Positions 17,317 through 26,115 are shown, counted from the stretch's first letter. The stretch: DNA of 64,000 nt from Marinobacterium alkalitolerans (GCF_017776525.1 NZ_JACVEW010000007.1:90322-154321); one strand, 5' to 3'. Notes: generated from the sequence alone by a model not told the origin. A program made the numbers and translations.

Positions 17317-18507
17317 TCAATGTCCTCCCCCATTCATCACGCTGTTGCGCACCCGAGGATCTACCACGGCCAGCACCACATCGGTGATAAAGTTCATGCT
17401 GATCACCACCAGTGCCACCAGAAACAGAATACCGGCCGCCAGCTCCTGATCGTTCGTCATGGCCAGGGCTTCGATCAGCAGTGCAGCCGCATCGGTCAGC
17501 CCGATCACCACCGCCACAATCGGCAGGTCGTTGAAGATCCTCTGATAGTCAAATCCCACCGAGTTGAACAGCGGGCTGATAGAATGGCGTACCGGATAAC
17601 GCGTCCAGAGACGCATGCCGTCGATGCCCCTTGCACGCGCGGCTTCCACATACAGCTTGTTGGACTCATCCACCACCAGGGCGCGAACGGTCTGAAGCTG
17701 GAGCGCTGTGGCCGCCCAGCCAATCACCAGAATCGGCAGCCAGATGTGACCCAGAAAGTCCTGCAACTTGCCCCACTGAAAGCCGGTCTCGGCAAACCAG
17801 GGCTCACTCCGCCAGGCATCAGAGAACAGGCCGGTCGGCGTGGGTTCACCGGCAAAGACATAGAGCAGGATAATGCTCAGAGCGAGCAGGAAGTTGGGCA
17901 ACGCCAGGCCTAGATAACTGAGCAGTCGAAGCTGAAGGTCAGCCAGCTTTGCCAGTATCAGCCCCAGGCTGTTGCGCACACGGCGCACCGGGCTGTGATG
18001 AGCCTTGCGGTCCAGCCAGGGCTTGTTCAGTGACCAGGCCGAAACAATGCCGAACGGCACGGCAATCAGGTAGGCGAATATCAGACCGGCGATACAGAAA
18101 CCGAAGCTGAGCCAAAACCGATCCCCCAGTGCCGCATTCACGGACTGACGCTTGGAGCAGCTGAAGCCTAGGTCTCCCTTGGTGCCCAGATCAAACACCC
18201 AATTCGCCCAGCGTACCGGCAGCGGCTTATCCAGCCCCATACGAGCACGTTCGGCCGCCAGCTGAGCCTCGGTAATCACCTCACCCTGGGTGTTTTTGTA
18301 GGCGATCATCTTCTCGGCACAATCACCCGGAAGTACTTCCATTAGACTGAACACGATGGCACTCACCAGCAACAACGTGCCCAGGGCAAGCAGGTAACGG
18401 TTGAAAATGTAGTGAAACAGTTGGCTGCGTCGACTGCGCGACCAGAGCAACGCTGCCGTGGCCAATAGCAGCCACAGCAGCCAGGTATCAGACAAAAATG
18501 CTAGCAT
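17317..18507 (-). CDS. ABC transporter permease, DppB-like
   Basis: A 396-residue inner-membrane permease, the partner of the DppC-like subunit. An extra N-terminal TM (about 5-22) precedes the usual DppB start (HYIFNRYLLALGTLLLVSAIVF, about 33). GLDKPLPVRWANWV (about 90) is the typical periplasmic segment. The EAA loop VEAARARGIDGMRLWTRYPVRHSISPL (about residue 290) is intact. The start at 18507 has GCGGAAG upstream. A tight UUCG-type hairpin separates it from the binding-protein gene, as is common where the binding protein is made in excess. Substrate is not encoded in the permease sequence. Confidence 0.92.
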   Translation of the reverse strand: MLAFLSDTWLLWLLLATAALLWSRSRRSQLFHYIFNRYLLALGTLLLVSAIVFSLMEVLPGDCAEKMIAYKNTQGEVITEAQLAAERARMGLDKPLPVRWANWVFDLGTKGDLGFSCSKRQSVNAALGDRFWLSFGFCIAGLIFAYLIAVPFGIVSAWSLNKPWLDRKAHHSPVRRVRNSLGLILAKLADLQLRLLSYLGLALPNFLLALSIILLYVFAGEPTPTGLFSDAWRSEPWFAETGFQWGKLQDFLGHIWLPILVIGWAATALQLQTVRALVVDESNKLYVEAARARGIDGMRLWTRYPVRHSISPLFNSVGFDYQRIFNDLPIVAVVIGLTDAAALLIEALAMTNDQELAAGILFLVALVVISMNFITDVVLAVVDPRVRNSVMNGGGH

Positions 18508-18528
18508 GGTTTCTTCCGCTCAAGACAG

Positions 18529-18550
18529 CGCCCCGGCCGAAGCCGGGGCG
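18529..18550 (-). terminator. UUCG-capped hairpin between binding-protein and permease genes
   Basis: CGCCCCGGC-TTCG-GCCGGGGCG on the minus strand: a perfect 9-bp stem with the extra-stable C(UUCG)G cap, seven bases after the binding-protein stop. No T run follows. It probably protects the upstream mRNA or partly terminates transcription. Confidence 0.6.
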
Positions 18551-18556
18551 GTCATA

Positions 18557-20599
18557 TCAGTCTTCCAGGTACCACTGCGTCGGCAGGTAGGGATACATGC
18601 GGTAATAGTCGTAAGAGGAGGTTTTGGGCACCTCAAAATTTTTCAGCTTCTTGCTGAAGTAGACCGGTGCCACCGCCTTGGCTGTACCGATGATGAACAG
18701 GTCATCGACGGTCAGCTGGGCAATATTGCGGCCAATTTCAGCCGACTCATCCGACCCCAGAGCCTTCTGGGTGAACGCCTCTGCCAATGGCAGCATATCC
18801 ATCACCGACTGCGGTGGCTGACTGCCTTCGGCACCCTCGGTCTGCAGATAGCGTGCCCACTCCATGCCCGTACGCAGATCGAAGAAGGTGCCATAGGGCG
18901 GAATCAGCCAGGAGGAATCACTGGCAACCACTGCCTGCGGACGCCCCATGGTCCAGGTCAGAACGCTCAGATCATTGGCGGTCTGTGAGTTGCGGTACTC
19001 GTCAGAGGTCACCTCTTTCATCGACGTGCGCACACCCAGATCACGCCAGTTGGCACTGATGATTTCCACCACCTTGGTGGCAATACCCTGAGTGGCGTAA
19101 CGAATATCCAGATCCAGGCGTTTGCCGGACGGCAGGTCCCGCCAGCCATCACCGTCACGGTCTGTCAGGCCGGCGGCGTCCAGCAGACTCTTGGCCTGTT
19201 CCGGGTTGTATTCGATGAAGGCATTTTTCTGTGTATCGGTGACAAAAGGAGCCGTATCCGGGTCAAAGGCGGTGTACTGCATTGGCTTGCCCAAACCGAA
19301 GTACGCGACTTCGTTGATACGTTCGCGGTCGATGCCCAGCGACATCGCCTGACGGAAGTCGACCTTGTTGAACAGTGCACGCTTTTCGGCGTCCTTGTCA
19401 GTCAGGTTGAATGCAATGGTCGACAACCCGATGGTCGGGCGCAGTGCAATCTCATAGTTGCCCTGCTGACGGTTTTCCAGCAGCACAGGCGCAGACGGCA
19501 GGTTCACCGCCTGAGCCTTGTAGTCCACCTCACCGGCGATCATCTTGGCGGTCTGAATATCTTCGTCACCGATATAGATTTCGCTGATCTCGTTGATGTA
19601 AGGCAGCTGCTGACCGGCGGTATCAACCTGGAAGAAATAGGGGTTGGCCACCAGACGGCGCCCCTCCAGGGTGTCTTCAATGACGATGTGCGATTCAAGC
19701 GTGGGCGCAACGGCTGGAAGGCCGGCACCCTGCAGGCGCTTGACCGCGTCCTTGTCTTTCAACAGCGGCGTCGGTACGTCTTTCCAGTCGGACTGGCCAT
19801 AGTAGAACGTCAACGCCGCATAGCCGTCTTCAAAGCCCAGTGACTGTGCCAGTGCGTCTGCTTCCGGGTTGATTGCCGGGTGGAAACGGCCCAGCAGATG
19901 TTTGGGCTGGAACGGCTGCGCATAGTCATTGGCAAACATGGCGGTCAGACCGGGGCGAGGCGCATTCAGCGTGAAGCGCACTTGGGTCGGGCTGAGCGCT
20001 TCCACGGTCATCGGCTTGCCTTCGGACAGGAAACGGTCCTTAGGCTTGGCCGTGACTTTCGGATCCATGATCAGGTGGTTGTACCAGAAGGCAATATCCT
20101 CAGCCGTGAACGGCTCACCATCGGACCATTTATGACCTTCACGCAGTGTCAGGGTCAATTCGGTGAAACCAGCGTTCCACTCCCAGCTCTTGGCGACGTT
20201 GGGCACGATGGTGCTCAAGTCATCGCTGAAACGCAGCAGGTTGACATGACGCACAGAGAGCAGGTCTGAGGTGCCGGACTCCGTCGCCTTGGAGATACCG
20301 TCCAGTACCCCGCCGTACTGGCCAATCTTGCCGTAGGGCGCAATCACCAGCGGCTCCTTCGGTAGCCGCTGTGCCAACGGCGGCAATTCAGGATTACCCG
20401 AGATGCGCTGGTTCAGTACAGCAATATCCGGGTTGGCCTTGAAGCTCAGGGTGCAGTTGTTGAGCTGCTCGTAAGCACTACGCTCATACAGATGCGGAAA
20501 CTCGCCGCCGGCATCGGGTCCGGTTATGGCCGGACAATTGGCCCAGGCCGGAACGGAGGTCAGTGCAGCGAGGCTCAGGGTCAGTAAACGCTTGCTCAT
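18557..20599 (-). CDS. Family-5 periplasmic solute-binding protein
   Basis: A 680-residue binding protein with a Sec signal peptide (MSKRLLTLSLAALTSVPAWA). The ATG at 20599 is preferred over an adjacent in-frame GTG at 20602. The SBP_bac_5 fold is shown by YGGVLDGISKATESG (about residue 97), VPNVAKSWEWNAGFTELTLTLREGHKWSDGEPFTAEDIAFWY (about 130-175, the family signature), and FRQAMSLGIDRERINEVAYFGLGKPM (about 410). It is larger than typical DppA/OppA proteins (about 535 residues), like binding proteins of the YejA class. It captures the unknown substrate for the downstream permeases. The two genes before it encode phosphohydrolases, which hints at an organophosphorus ligand. Confidence 0.94.
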   Translation of the reverse strand: MSKRLLTLSLAALTSVPAWANCPAITGPDAGGEFPHLYERSAYEQLNNCTLSFKANPDIAVLNQRISGNPELPPLAQRLPKEPLVIAPYGKIGQYGGVLDGISKATESGTSDLLSVRHVNLLRFSDDLSTIVPNVAKSWEWNAGFTELTLTLREGHKWSDGEPFTAEDIAFWYNHLIMDPKVTAKPKDRFLSEGKPMTVEALSPTQVRFTLNAPRPGLTAMFANDYAQPFQPKHLLGRFHPAINPEADALAQSLGFEDGYAALTFYYGQSDWKDVPTPLLKDKDAVKRLQGAGLPAVAPTLESHIVIEDTLEGRRLVANPYFFQVDTAGQQLPYINEISEIYIGDEDIQTAKMIAGEVDYKAQAVNLPSAPVLLENRQQGNYEIALRPTIGLSTIAFNLTDKDAEKRALFNKVDFRQAMSLGIDRERINEVAYFGLGKPMQYTAFDPDTAPFVTDTQKNAFIEYNPEQAKSLLDAAGLTDRDGDGWRDLPSGKRLDLDIRYATQGIATKVVEIISANWRDLGVRTSMKEVTSDEYRNSQTANDLSVLTWTMGRPQAVVASDSSWLIPPYGTFFDLRTGMEWARYLQTEGAEGSQPPQSVMDMLPLAEAFTQKALGSDESAEIGRNIAQLTVDDLFIIGTAKAVAPVYFSKKLKNFEVPKTSSYDYYRMYPYLPTQWYLED

Positions 20600-20616
20600 C
20601 ACAGGTGCTCTCTTGG

Positions 20617-21303
20617 TTATGGAGTCATTTGAAGTGGCGTGTGCGGGCCACGCATCCAGTGCAAAATCGGCCAGCCACGGGTACGGGCCAACCGGCTCAA
20701 CTCAGGGTCAGGGTTAACCACATGCGGCTTGTCGCAGTGCTCCAGCAGTGGCAGATCGTTGCGTGAGTCGCTGTAAAAAAGGGTTTCGCTGATCGCAAGG
20801 GGCTGCCCCTGCAACCAGTTCTCAAGGCGCTGAACCTTGCCTTCACGGAAGCTGGGCGTGCCGAGAATCCCGCCATCGAGCCGCCCATCGGGCGTGCGTG
20901 ACAGATCGATTGCGAGTGCATGGGGCACGTCCAGCGCGGCAGCGACGCGGTGCACGATAAAATCGGCCGTCGCGGAAATGATGATGCAGCAGTCACCGGA
21001 ACGGCGGTGGGCATCCAGCCGTTCCCGGGCCTGTGGAAAATGCCGGGGCAACACTCGATTGCAAACAAAGTCATCAACCTGCTGCTGCAGTGACTCGGCA
21101 GACAGGTGGCGCACCGGAGCGGTCATCACACGGATATAGGCAGCCATATCCAGCGTACCGCGGGCATAGGCCTGCATCAGCTCGGCCTCCTGCACCAGCA
21201 GCTCGGGACCGGCCAACCCCTGCTCCACCAGATAGGCACAGAACAGGGAAGCGGTATCACCGCCGACCAGGGTTTCATCCAGATCAAAGATGGCCAGCTT
21301 CAT
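20617..21303 (-). CDS. HAD-IB family phosphatase (SerB-like fold)
   Basis: A 228-residue HAD hydrolase. All four motifs are present: I FDLDETL with the nucleophile Asp at residue 6 region; II the ISAT serine/threonine (about residue 108); III Lys in REGKVQRLENWL (about 155); IV YSDSRNDLPLL (about 178). The cap insert after motif I puts it in subfamily IB with phosphoserine phosphatase and CicA-like proteins. It has no signal peptide and acts in the cytoplasm, presumably on a phosphomonoester brought in by the operon's transporter. Its ATG overlaps the stop of the alkaline-phosphatase-like gene by four bases, so the two enzymes are coupled. It ends 18 bases before the binding-protein start. 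Confidence 0.9.
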   Translation of the reverse strand: MKLAIFDLDETLVGGDTASLFCAYLVEQGLAGPELLVQEAELMQAYARGTLDMAAYIRVMTAPVRHLSAESLQQQVDDFVCNRVLPRHFPQARERLDAHRRSGDCCIIISATADFIVHRVAAALDVPHALAIDLSRTPDGRLDGGILGTPSFREGKVQRLENWLQGQPLAISETLFYSDSRNDLPLLEHCDKPHVVNPDPELSRLARTRGWPILHWMRGPHTPLQMTP

Positions 21304-22124
21304 GCCGTTACCCTCAACATCCCGGCGGGCACAGCCTTGGCATGCCCTTCCACCCCCAGCAATTCACATACCAGGCCGCAGATTTCGGTTTGTTGTGGTT
21401 GCGCAGCGGCAGCCTGTGCAAATGCATCACCTGCCACCCACAGGGGCACCTGACGCTCCTCCGCCAGCGTACCGCCATGGCTGCGGTCGTTGTTCATGCC
21501 ATGATCTGCCGTCACCAGCACCTGATAGCCAGCCGCCAGCCACTGAGGCAGGTGGTGCGACAGCAAGCCATCCATACGACGTGCTGTATTGCGGTAATGG
21601 CTGCTGTCGTAGCCGGCACGATGCCCGGCGTCATCCACATTCATCGGATGCACCAGCATGAAATCCGGCTGATGACGGCGCAGCAGCCAATCGGCATCCA
21701 GCATCAGATGCTCGTCAGGATAGTGATCCTGGTGATAAAAGCAGCCGTGCTGAATCGGCAGTTCCGGGTCGTCGGTAAAACGATCGCGCTCTGCCATGTA
21801 AGGCGCACGGTTATAGAGCTCACTGAACCAGTGATAGGCCGCAGCAGCCGTTCTCAAGCCGGCTGTACTCGCCAGACTGAACACACTGCTCTGATTGGAA
21901 AGCCGAACGACCCGGTTATGGGTAACACCACTTTCAATCGGCGTAGCGCCAGTCAGCAGCGTTTCATACAGGGGGCGCGAGAGAGACGGCAAGGCACAGT
22001 CAAGTGCATAGCGGGTTGCCTGCCCGCTGTCACACAAGGCCTGCATGTAGCCCATACAGTCACGGGCTGTTTCGGCTGCCAGGCCATCAATAATGATCAG
22101 AATTACGGGGTGTTTCGCACGCAT
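21300..22124 (-). CDS. Alkaline-phosphatase-superfamily phosphodiesterase/phosphatase
   Basis: A 274-residue cytoplasmic enzyme of the nucleotide pyrophosphatase/phosphodiesterase-like branch. The metal sites are readable: Asp in ILIIIDGL (about residue 13), the nucleophile Ser in PSLSRPLYETLLTGATP (about residue 48), the ligand pair in HPMNVDDAGH (about residue 160) and TADHGM (about residue 207). The absence of a signal peptide means it works on substrate already imported. It is the first gene of an operon that continues with a HAD phosphatase, a family-5 ABC importer and a LysR regulator. Possible roles include a phosphodiesterase, a phosphomonoesterase or a phosphonoacetate-hydrolase-like C-P cleaving enzyme; PhnA-type hydrolases share this fold but are longer. 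Confidence 0.88.
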   Translation of the reverse strand: MRAKHPVILIIIDGLAAETARDCMGYMQALCDSGQATRYALDCALPSLSRPLYETLLTGATPIESGVTHNRVVRLSNQSSVFSLASTAGLRTAAAAYHWFSELYNRAPYMAERDRFTDDPELPIQHGCFYHQDHYPDEHLMLDADWLLRRHQPDFMLVHPMNVDDAGHRAGYDSSHYRNTARRMDGLLSHHLPQWLAAGYQVLVTADHGMNNDRSHGGTLAEERQVPLWVAGDAFAQAAAAQPQQTEICGLVCELLGVEGHAKAVPAGMLRVTA

Positions 22125-22238
22125 ACTGCATCCATCCGATGCCAGCCTCTGCTGGCGTGTGCTTGAATTCAGATGTGATGCTAGAGATGCCGGATGATCA
22201 ATCCGTTACAACAAGAAGATATCTTTATGAAGGGAATA

Positions 22239-22268
22239 AAGCGGTGCTTATGAATATAAGCACCGCTT
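22239..22268 (-). terminator. Terminator of the FAD oxidase-cupin unit
   Basis: AAGCGGTGCTTAT and ATAAGCACCGCTT form a perfect 13-bp stem with a four-base loop, 25 bases past the cupin stop. On the minus strand it is followed by a short T-rich stretch (TTATT). It separates this unit from the ABC operon. Confidence 0.75.
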
Positions 22269-22293
22269 ATGCGGCGTCATTAAAATGCAATAT

Positions 22294-22644
22294 CTAATCC
22301 ATCCCATGTATCGCCTTCCAGTTGCCCGGATACACGGCATAGAAGATGCGTGCCTGCTCGCCCTCGTATTTCAATTCGGTGCCTTCGGGTATCCAGATGA
22401 TGTCACCCGCCTCCCCTTCAAGCGTCCCCTCAGTTGTGACCAGGCGGAAAACGCCATCAATCACGAAGATAACCTCATCATAGAGGACGGTCCAACTGAT
22501 GGAACAGGCATCGAAATGCGCCACGCCGGCGCCCATGGTGGCGCTGATATCGGTGCTGACGGCCCGTGCAACACCGGCGTCGCCGGGCGGGCCTCCGCGG
22601 TGAACATAGGAAAGGCTGCTGGCTTTGATCAGTTTTGCTGACAT
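22294..22644 (-). CDS. Small cupin protein (EutQ-like)
   Basis: A 116-residue single-domain cupin. The start at 22644 is preceded by AAGGA and gives MSAKLIKASSLSYVHRGG; a longer start lacks support. The core SWTVLYDEVIFVIDGVFRLVTTEGTLEGEAGDIIWIPEGTELKYEGEQARIFYAVYP shows the jelly-roll pattern in several short blocks: the first cupin motif has D-E in place of the usual His pair, so classic metal binding is doubtful, as in EutQ-type cupins. It follows the FAD oxidase gene by 29 bases and shares its terminator, so the two probably act together. It may bind or isomerise the oxidase product or act as an acetate-kinase-like EutQ relative; function is not known. Confidence 0.85.
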   Translation of the reverse strand: MSAKLIKASSLSYVHRGGPPGDAGVARAVSTDISATMGAGVAHFDACSISWTVLYDEVIFVIDGVFRLVTTEGTLEGEAGDIIWIPEGTELKYEGEQARIFYAVYPGNWKAIHGMD

Positions 22645-22673
22645 GGTGAATCCTTGCATGATTAAAGGCGAAC

Positions 22674-23999
22674 TTATACTTCCGAGCGGCTTCTGAAGCG
22701 CTCAAGTGCGAGGCGCAGGGGAACCCCTACGCGCAAAAGAGGTTTGGGCGGCAGGCGCGACGGGTTCCCGGAGACACGCTGCATATCCTGCAACAGCTCG
22801 GTCTTGCGACCGCTGGCCATATCCGCCAGCATCATGCCCGAAATGGTGCCCCGGGCAGCGCCGACACTCTGGTCACAGCAGGATGCAAAGACATTGTGTT
22901 CCAGTTCGCCAAAGTAGGTTTCAAAGTTGGCCGACAGGCCACTGGCTCCACCCCAGGTATATTCAAACGCCACATCGTCCAGCTGCGGATAACGGGCATC
23001 AAATGCAGCGCGATGGCGCTCTGCAATCATGGGAATCATGGCTTGCGGGGTGTTGTAGTCATGTGCGTACCGGTATGAATTACGCACGATCAGGCGGCGA
23101 TCCTGCGTCATGCGCAGGGTTGTACCGCCATGATCAGCCGGGGTGATGCCCCAGTCCAGGCGTCCGCCAAAGCGCTGCATCTGCTCATCGGACAGAGGGG
23201 CTGTCATGCTTGCAAAGGTCATGATTGGCAGGATGCGGTCGGCCATGTAACCCAGTTCGGCGGTAAAGATATTGGTGCCCAGAATCAGCTGACGGCATTT
23301 GATGCGGGCCTTGCCCGTACGAACCTCAAACCCTTTTGAGGTGCGGGTAATGGCACTCACGGCGGTTCGTTCTGCCACCCGAACGTTACTCGGCATGCTG
23401 TCTGCCAGCCCGCGCATCAGAGCGGCCGGCTGCATCAGCGCACCACCCGGCGTATGAATCGCGGCCGAGTAAAAATCGGTACCGAATACGTCCTGCATCT
23501 CCTGGCGTGTCAGTCGGTGGTAGGTTTCCCCGCCCTTTTTCAAGAGCGACTCGTAATGATCCAGATGCTTGATGCCACGAGTCCCGACCGCTGCCTGATA
23601 TTTACCGGCATGCGACCACTGACAATCGATATCAAAGCGCTGAATCTGGGTTTCCAGATATTCAACCGCCACACGGTTAAGCCGCAGAATCTTCTGTTTC
23701 AGCGTTTCATCTGCACTTTCAAGATCCCGCTTGTGAGGCTGATCAATCACAAAACCGGAATTGCGTCCCGAGGCTCCCTGCCCGACCTTGAGCGCGTCGA
23801 TCAACAGCACACTGTCATCGGGCCGGTTTTCCGCCATGCGCCGCGCAGCGGCACAGCCCACAAAACCTGCGCCTATGACCAGCACATCCACGTCAATATC
23901 ATCCGTCAGCACAGGGTGGTCGGATACGGAGTCAAGCAGCTCATACCAGCCGCAGCGTCGGTCATACCGGGGAAGAATCATTGTTGTAATACTCGGCAT
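22674..23999 (-). CDS. FAD-dependent amine/amino-acid oxidase (DAO family, PuuB-like)
   Basis: A 441-residue flavoprotein. The N-terminal sequence LPRYDRRCGWYELLD followed by the dinucleotide fold VDVLVIGAGFVGCAAARRMAE (about residues 38-58) and GASGRNSGFVIDQPHKRD (about 75-92) matches the gamma-glutamylputrescine oxidase (PuuB/OrdL) group of D-amino-acid-oxidase-like enzymes, which oxidise C-N bonds of secondary or primary amines with O2. A C-terminal WGGASGLSANFETYFGELEHNVFASC block completes the FAD domain. It is encoded with a cupin and divergent from a LysR regulator. The substrate is not evident. No gamma-glutamyl ligase or amidase is nearby, so the full Puu pathway is not supported. 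Confidence 0.87.
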   Translation of the reverse strand: MPSITTMILPRYDRRCGWYELLDSVSDHPVLTDDIDVDVLVIGAGFVGCAAARRMAENRPDDSVLLIDALKVGQGASGRNSGFVIDQPHKRDLESADETLKQKILRLNRVAVEYLETQIQRFDIDCQWSHAGKYQAAVGTRGIKHLDHYESLLKKGGETYHRLTRQEMQDVFGTDFYSAAIHTPGGALMQPAALMRGLADSMPSNVRVAERTAVSAITRTSKGFEVRTGKARIKCRQLILGTNIFTAELGYMADRILPIMTFASMTAPLSDEQMQRFGGRLDWGITPADHGGTTLRMTQDRRLIVRNSYRYAHDYNTPQAMIPMIAERHRAAFDARYPQLDDVAFEYTWGGASGLSANFETYFGELEHNVFASCCDQSVGAARGTISGMMLADMASGRKTELLQDMQRVSGNPSRLPPKPLLRVGVPLRLALERFRSRSEV

Positions 24000-24054
24000 C
24001 GGTTGTTGGGTTAGGTGACGCCATTATTGCAACAACTATTATCTTCGCTACATA

Positions 24055-24103
24055 TTTGATATAAATTCAGCAATTATTTGAATAATCATAAGCTGAACTT
24101 ATA
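24055..24103. promoter_or_regulatory. AT-rich divergent control region with LysR-type dyads
   Basis: This short AT-rich stretch between the FAD oxidase gene and the divergent LysR gene holds two dyads: TTCAGC (24066-24071) with GCTGAA (24092-24097), and the nested ATTAT-TTGA-ATAAT (24073-24086). The latter has the T-N11-A form of LysR boxes, so it is a plausible operator for autoregulation and activation. Confidence 0.5.
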
Positions 24104-25081
24104 TTGAAACCCTCATCTCTGATCGACACCGCCACTTTATCCAGTTTCGTGACCCTGGCCGAGTCAGACTCCCTGACAGAGGCGGCACAGCGACTGGGCG
24201 TCACCCAGTCCGCGGTATCACAAACCCTGAAGCAGCTTGAACAGACTTTGGGGACGCAGCTGGTGGTCCGGCGAACGCGCCCGCTGCGTCTCACGGCTGC
24301 CGGTCAGGTCCTCAAACAGCAGGCCGATACCATTCTGGGTGACCTGCGCCGGCTCAGCAGTCAGGTAAGAGGGGCCGCTCAGCAGTCTCTGACGCAGTGC
24401 CGGCTCGGGCTGGTGACTTCCTGCTCAGAGGTATTCGGCAGCCCTCTGATCGCCCGCATGGACGACCGGATTGATCAGCTGACATTGCGCAGTGGCCTTA
24501 CACCAACACTGCTGCAGTCATTCATGGACCGGGAAGTGGATATACTGGTATCCAACGAGCCATTGGAAGACATGGACGGACTTGAGCGGTATCCACTGTT
24601 TCGAGACCCCCTGCTGCTGGCTATCCCTCAACGCTACGCATTTGACCTGAAGCGACCACACCGGGAGGCCTTGCATCAACTGGCGCTTGAACACCCGCTG
24701 ATCCGCTACGGCCGCAATACCCATATCGGAGCCATGACCGAGGTGGCCTTGCGACGCATGGGCATCCTGACGCGGGTGCGCTACGAAACGGACGATACCC
24801 ATACGCTGATGCGGTTTGTACGCGATGGTCATAGCTGGGGCATCATCAGTGCCCTGTGCCTGGCACAGGTAGCCCCCAGTGTGCAGGGGCTTCGGCTGCT
24901 GCCGCTGGACAATTCTCGCCATGCGCGGCAGCTCTACCTGGTCGCACGCGAGGGTGAGCTGGGTGACATACCAGCCGAAATCGCCGCTCACATCAGAGAG
25001 CTGGTGCAGGGTGAAGTCCTGCAGCAGCTCCAGCTGTCAGCCAGCTGGCTGACGTCTGACAGGCTGGGCCCGAATGAGTAA
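24104..25081 (+). CDS. LysR-family regulator, TTG start, divergent from FAD oxidase-cupin unit
   Basis: A 325-residue LysR protein. An in-frame stop at 24089 leaves the TTG at 24104 as the earliest plausible start and it gives a normal LysR N-terminus, so a TTG start is inferred; there is no clear Shine-Dalgarno. The HTH reads SLTEAAQRLGVTQSAVSQTLKQLE (about residues 22-45) and the effector domain follows. A poor start codon and no Shine-Dalgarno imply low regulator levels. It is divergent from the FAD oxidase gene across about 100 AT-rich bases with LysR-like dyads and is its likely regulator. Its stop is three bases from that of the next, convergent LysR gene. Confidence 0.88.
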   Translation: MKPSSLIDTATLSSFVTLAESDSLTEAAQRLGVTQSAVSQTLKQLEQTLGTQLVVRRTRPLRLTAAGQVLKQQADTILGDLRRLSSQVRGAAQQSLTQCRLGLVTSCSEVFGSPLIARMDDRIDQLTLRSGLTPTLLQSFMDREVDILVSNEPLEDMDGLERYPLFRDPLLLAIPQRYAFDLKRPHREALHQLALEHPLIRYGRNTHIGAMTEVALRRMGILTRVRYETDDTHTLMRFVRDGHSWGIISALCLAQVAPSVQGLRLLPLDNSRHARQLYLVAREGELGDIPAEIAAHIRELVQGEVLQQLQLSASWLTSDRLGPNE

Positions 25082-25084
25082 AGG

Positions 25085-26002
25085 CTAGCTGCTGCTGGCC
25101 ACCTGCTCGGCCGCGACCAGCTCAAGCAACCAGGCACGAAACTCATCCACGCCCGGTTTGCGCCTGAAAGTTGTTTCCGGTTCCAGCATGTAGAAGCAGG
25201 CTTCGGTATTCAGCTCATCTGCAACCGGCCTCACCAGCAGGCCACTATCGAGATAGTTGCAGATTAGCTGCTCCCAGCCCAACGCGACTCCCTGCCCGTT
25301 TAATGCCGCCTGGATCAACATGGGATAGTTGTTAAGGTTCAGTCGACGACGGGGTGAAGCAGGCTTGATTTCGGCCTGCTGGAACCACTCGGTCCAGCCC
25401 AGCCAATCCTTGCTGGAGTCGAGCCATAACAGCGTGGTGGCAAAGATGTCCTCGGGCGCTTCCAGTGTCTGCTTGTCCAGAAACTGAGGACTGCATACCG
25501 GAAATACGCGCTCCCGGAACAGCGGCGTCGCATCCATATCCGCCGGGGGCTTGCGGTAATAAAACAGCGCCACATCAAACTCGGAAGCCCGCACCCCTTT
25601 GAGGGTATCGCTGGCAAAAATGCGCACATCGATATCCGGATGACGGTCCTGAAAGTCGGCCAGCCTGGGCAGCAACCAGAGCGAGGCCATGGCGTTCGAG
25701 GTGACAACCGTGATCTGCTTGTTATCCTGCCACTGCAGCACCTCGCCGGTGGCATTCGCCAGCATCTGCAATGACTGCTGCACACTGTAAAAGTACTCAT
25801 CGCCGGTTTGCGTCAGCGAAAGACTGCGCTTGTCCCGAACGAACAGGGAACGTCCCAGATAGTCTTCAAGATGGCGTATCTGACGGCTGACAGCCCCCTG
25901 AGTCACGCTCAGTTCGATTGCTGCCTGGGTAAAGCTGAGGTGACGAGCAGCCGCCTCGAACGCAACCAGGCTGTTAAGGGGGGGAAGAGGCTTGATCTTC
26001 AA
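25085..26002 (-). CDS. LysR-family regulator, GcvA-like
   Basis: A 305-residue regulator of the GcvA/AmpR-like branch, recognised from the N-terminus LPPLNSLVAFEAAARHLSFTQAAIELSVTQGAVSRQIRHLE, given here in blocks: LNSLVAFEAAARHLSFTQAA (about 9-28) and ELSVTQGAVSRQIRHLEDYL (about 30-49). The effector domain contains the subgroup-typical DVALFYYRKPP. It lies downstream of the BCCT transporter gene on the same strand but behind a strong hairpin, so it probably has its own promoter. It could control the transporter/Rieske locus or the FAD oxidase locus; position alone does not decide. Confidence 0.9.
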   Translation of the reverse strand: MKIKPLPPLNSLVAFEAAARHLSFTQAAIELSVTQGAVSRQIRHLEDYLGRSLFVRDKRSLSLTQTGDEYFYSVQQSLQMLANATGEVLQWQDNKQITVVTSNAMASLWLLPRLADFQDRHPDIDVRIFASDTLKGVRASEFDVALFYYRKPPADMDATPLFRERVFPVCSPQFLDKQTLEAPEDIFATTLLWLDSSKDWLGWTEWFQQAEIKPASPRRRLNLNNYPMLIQAALNGQGVALGWEQLICNYLDSGLLVRPVADELNTEACFYMLEPETTFRRKPGVDEFRAWLLELVAAEQVASSS

Positions 26003-26041
26003 CAGCAGACCTCGTGCAACATGTGTAATCGTTATTATTGA

Positions 26042-26065
26042 AAAGGGCCCGATAACGGGCCCTTT
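26042..26065 (-). terminator. Terminator of the BCCT transporter gene
   Basis: AAAGGGCCCG-ATAA-CGGGCCCTTT is a perfect 10-bp stem. On the minus strand it is followed by TTTTC-like sequence (stem end CCCTTTTC). It lies 51 bases past the transporter stop and before the GcvA-like gene. Confidence 0.8.
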
Positions 26066-26115
26066 GGCGGCATTATAGGGCGAGTGAACGGCACTCGCAC
26101 CCTGCCAATACCGTT

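Noticed and set aside
22674..23999. Assigning the FAD oxidase as PuuB of a putrescine pathway
   Set aside because: No puuA, puuC or puuD partner is nearby, so only the family is supported.
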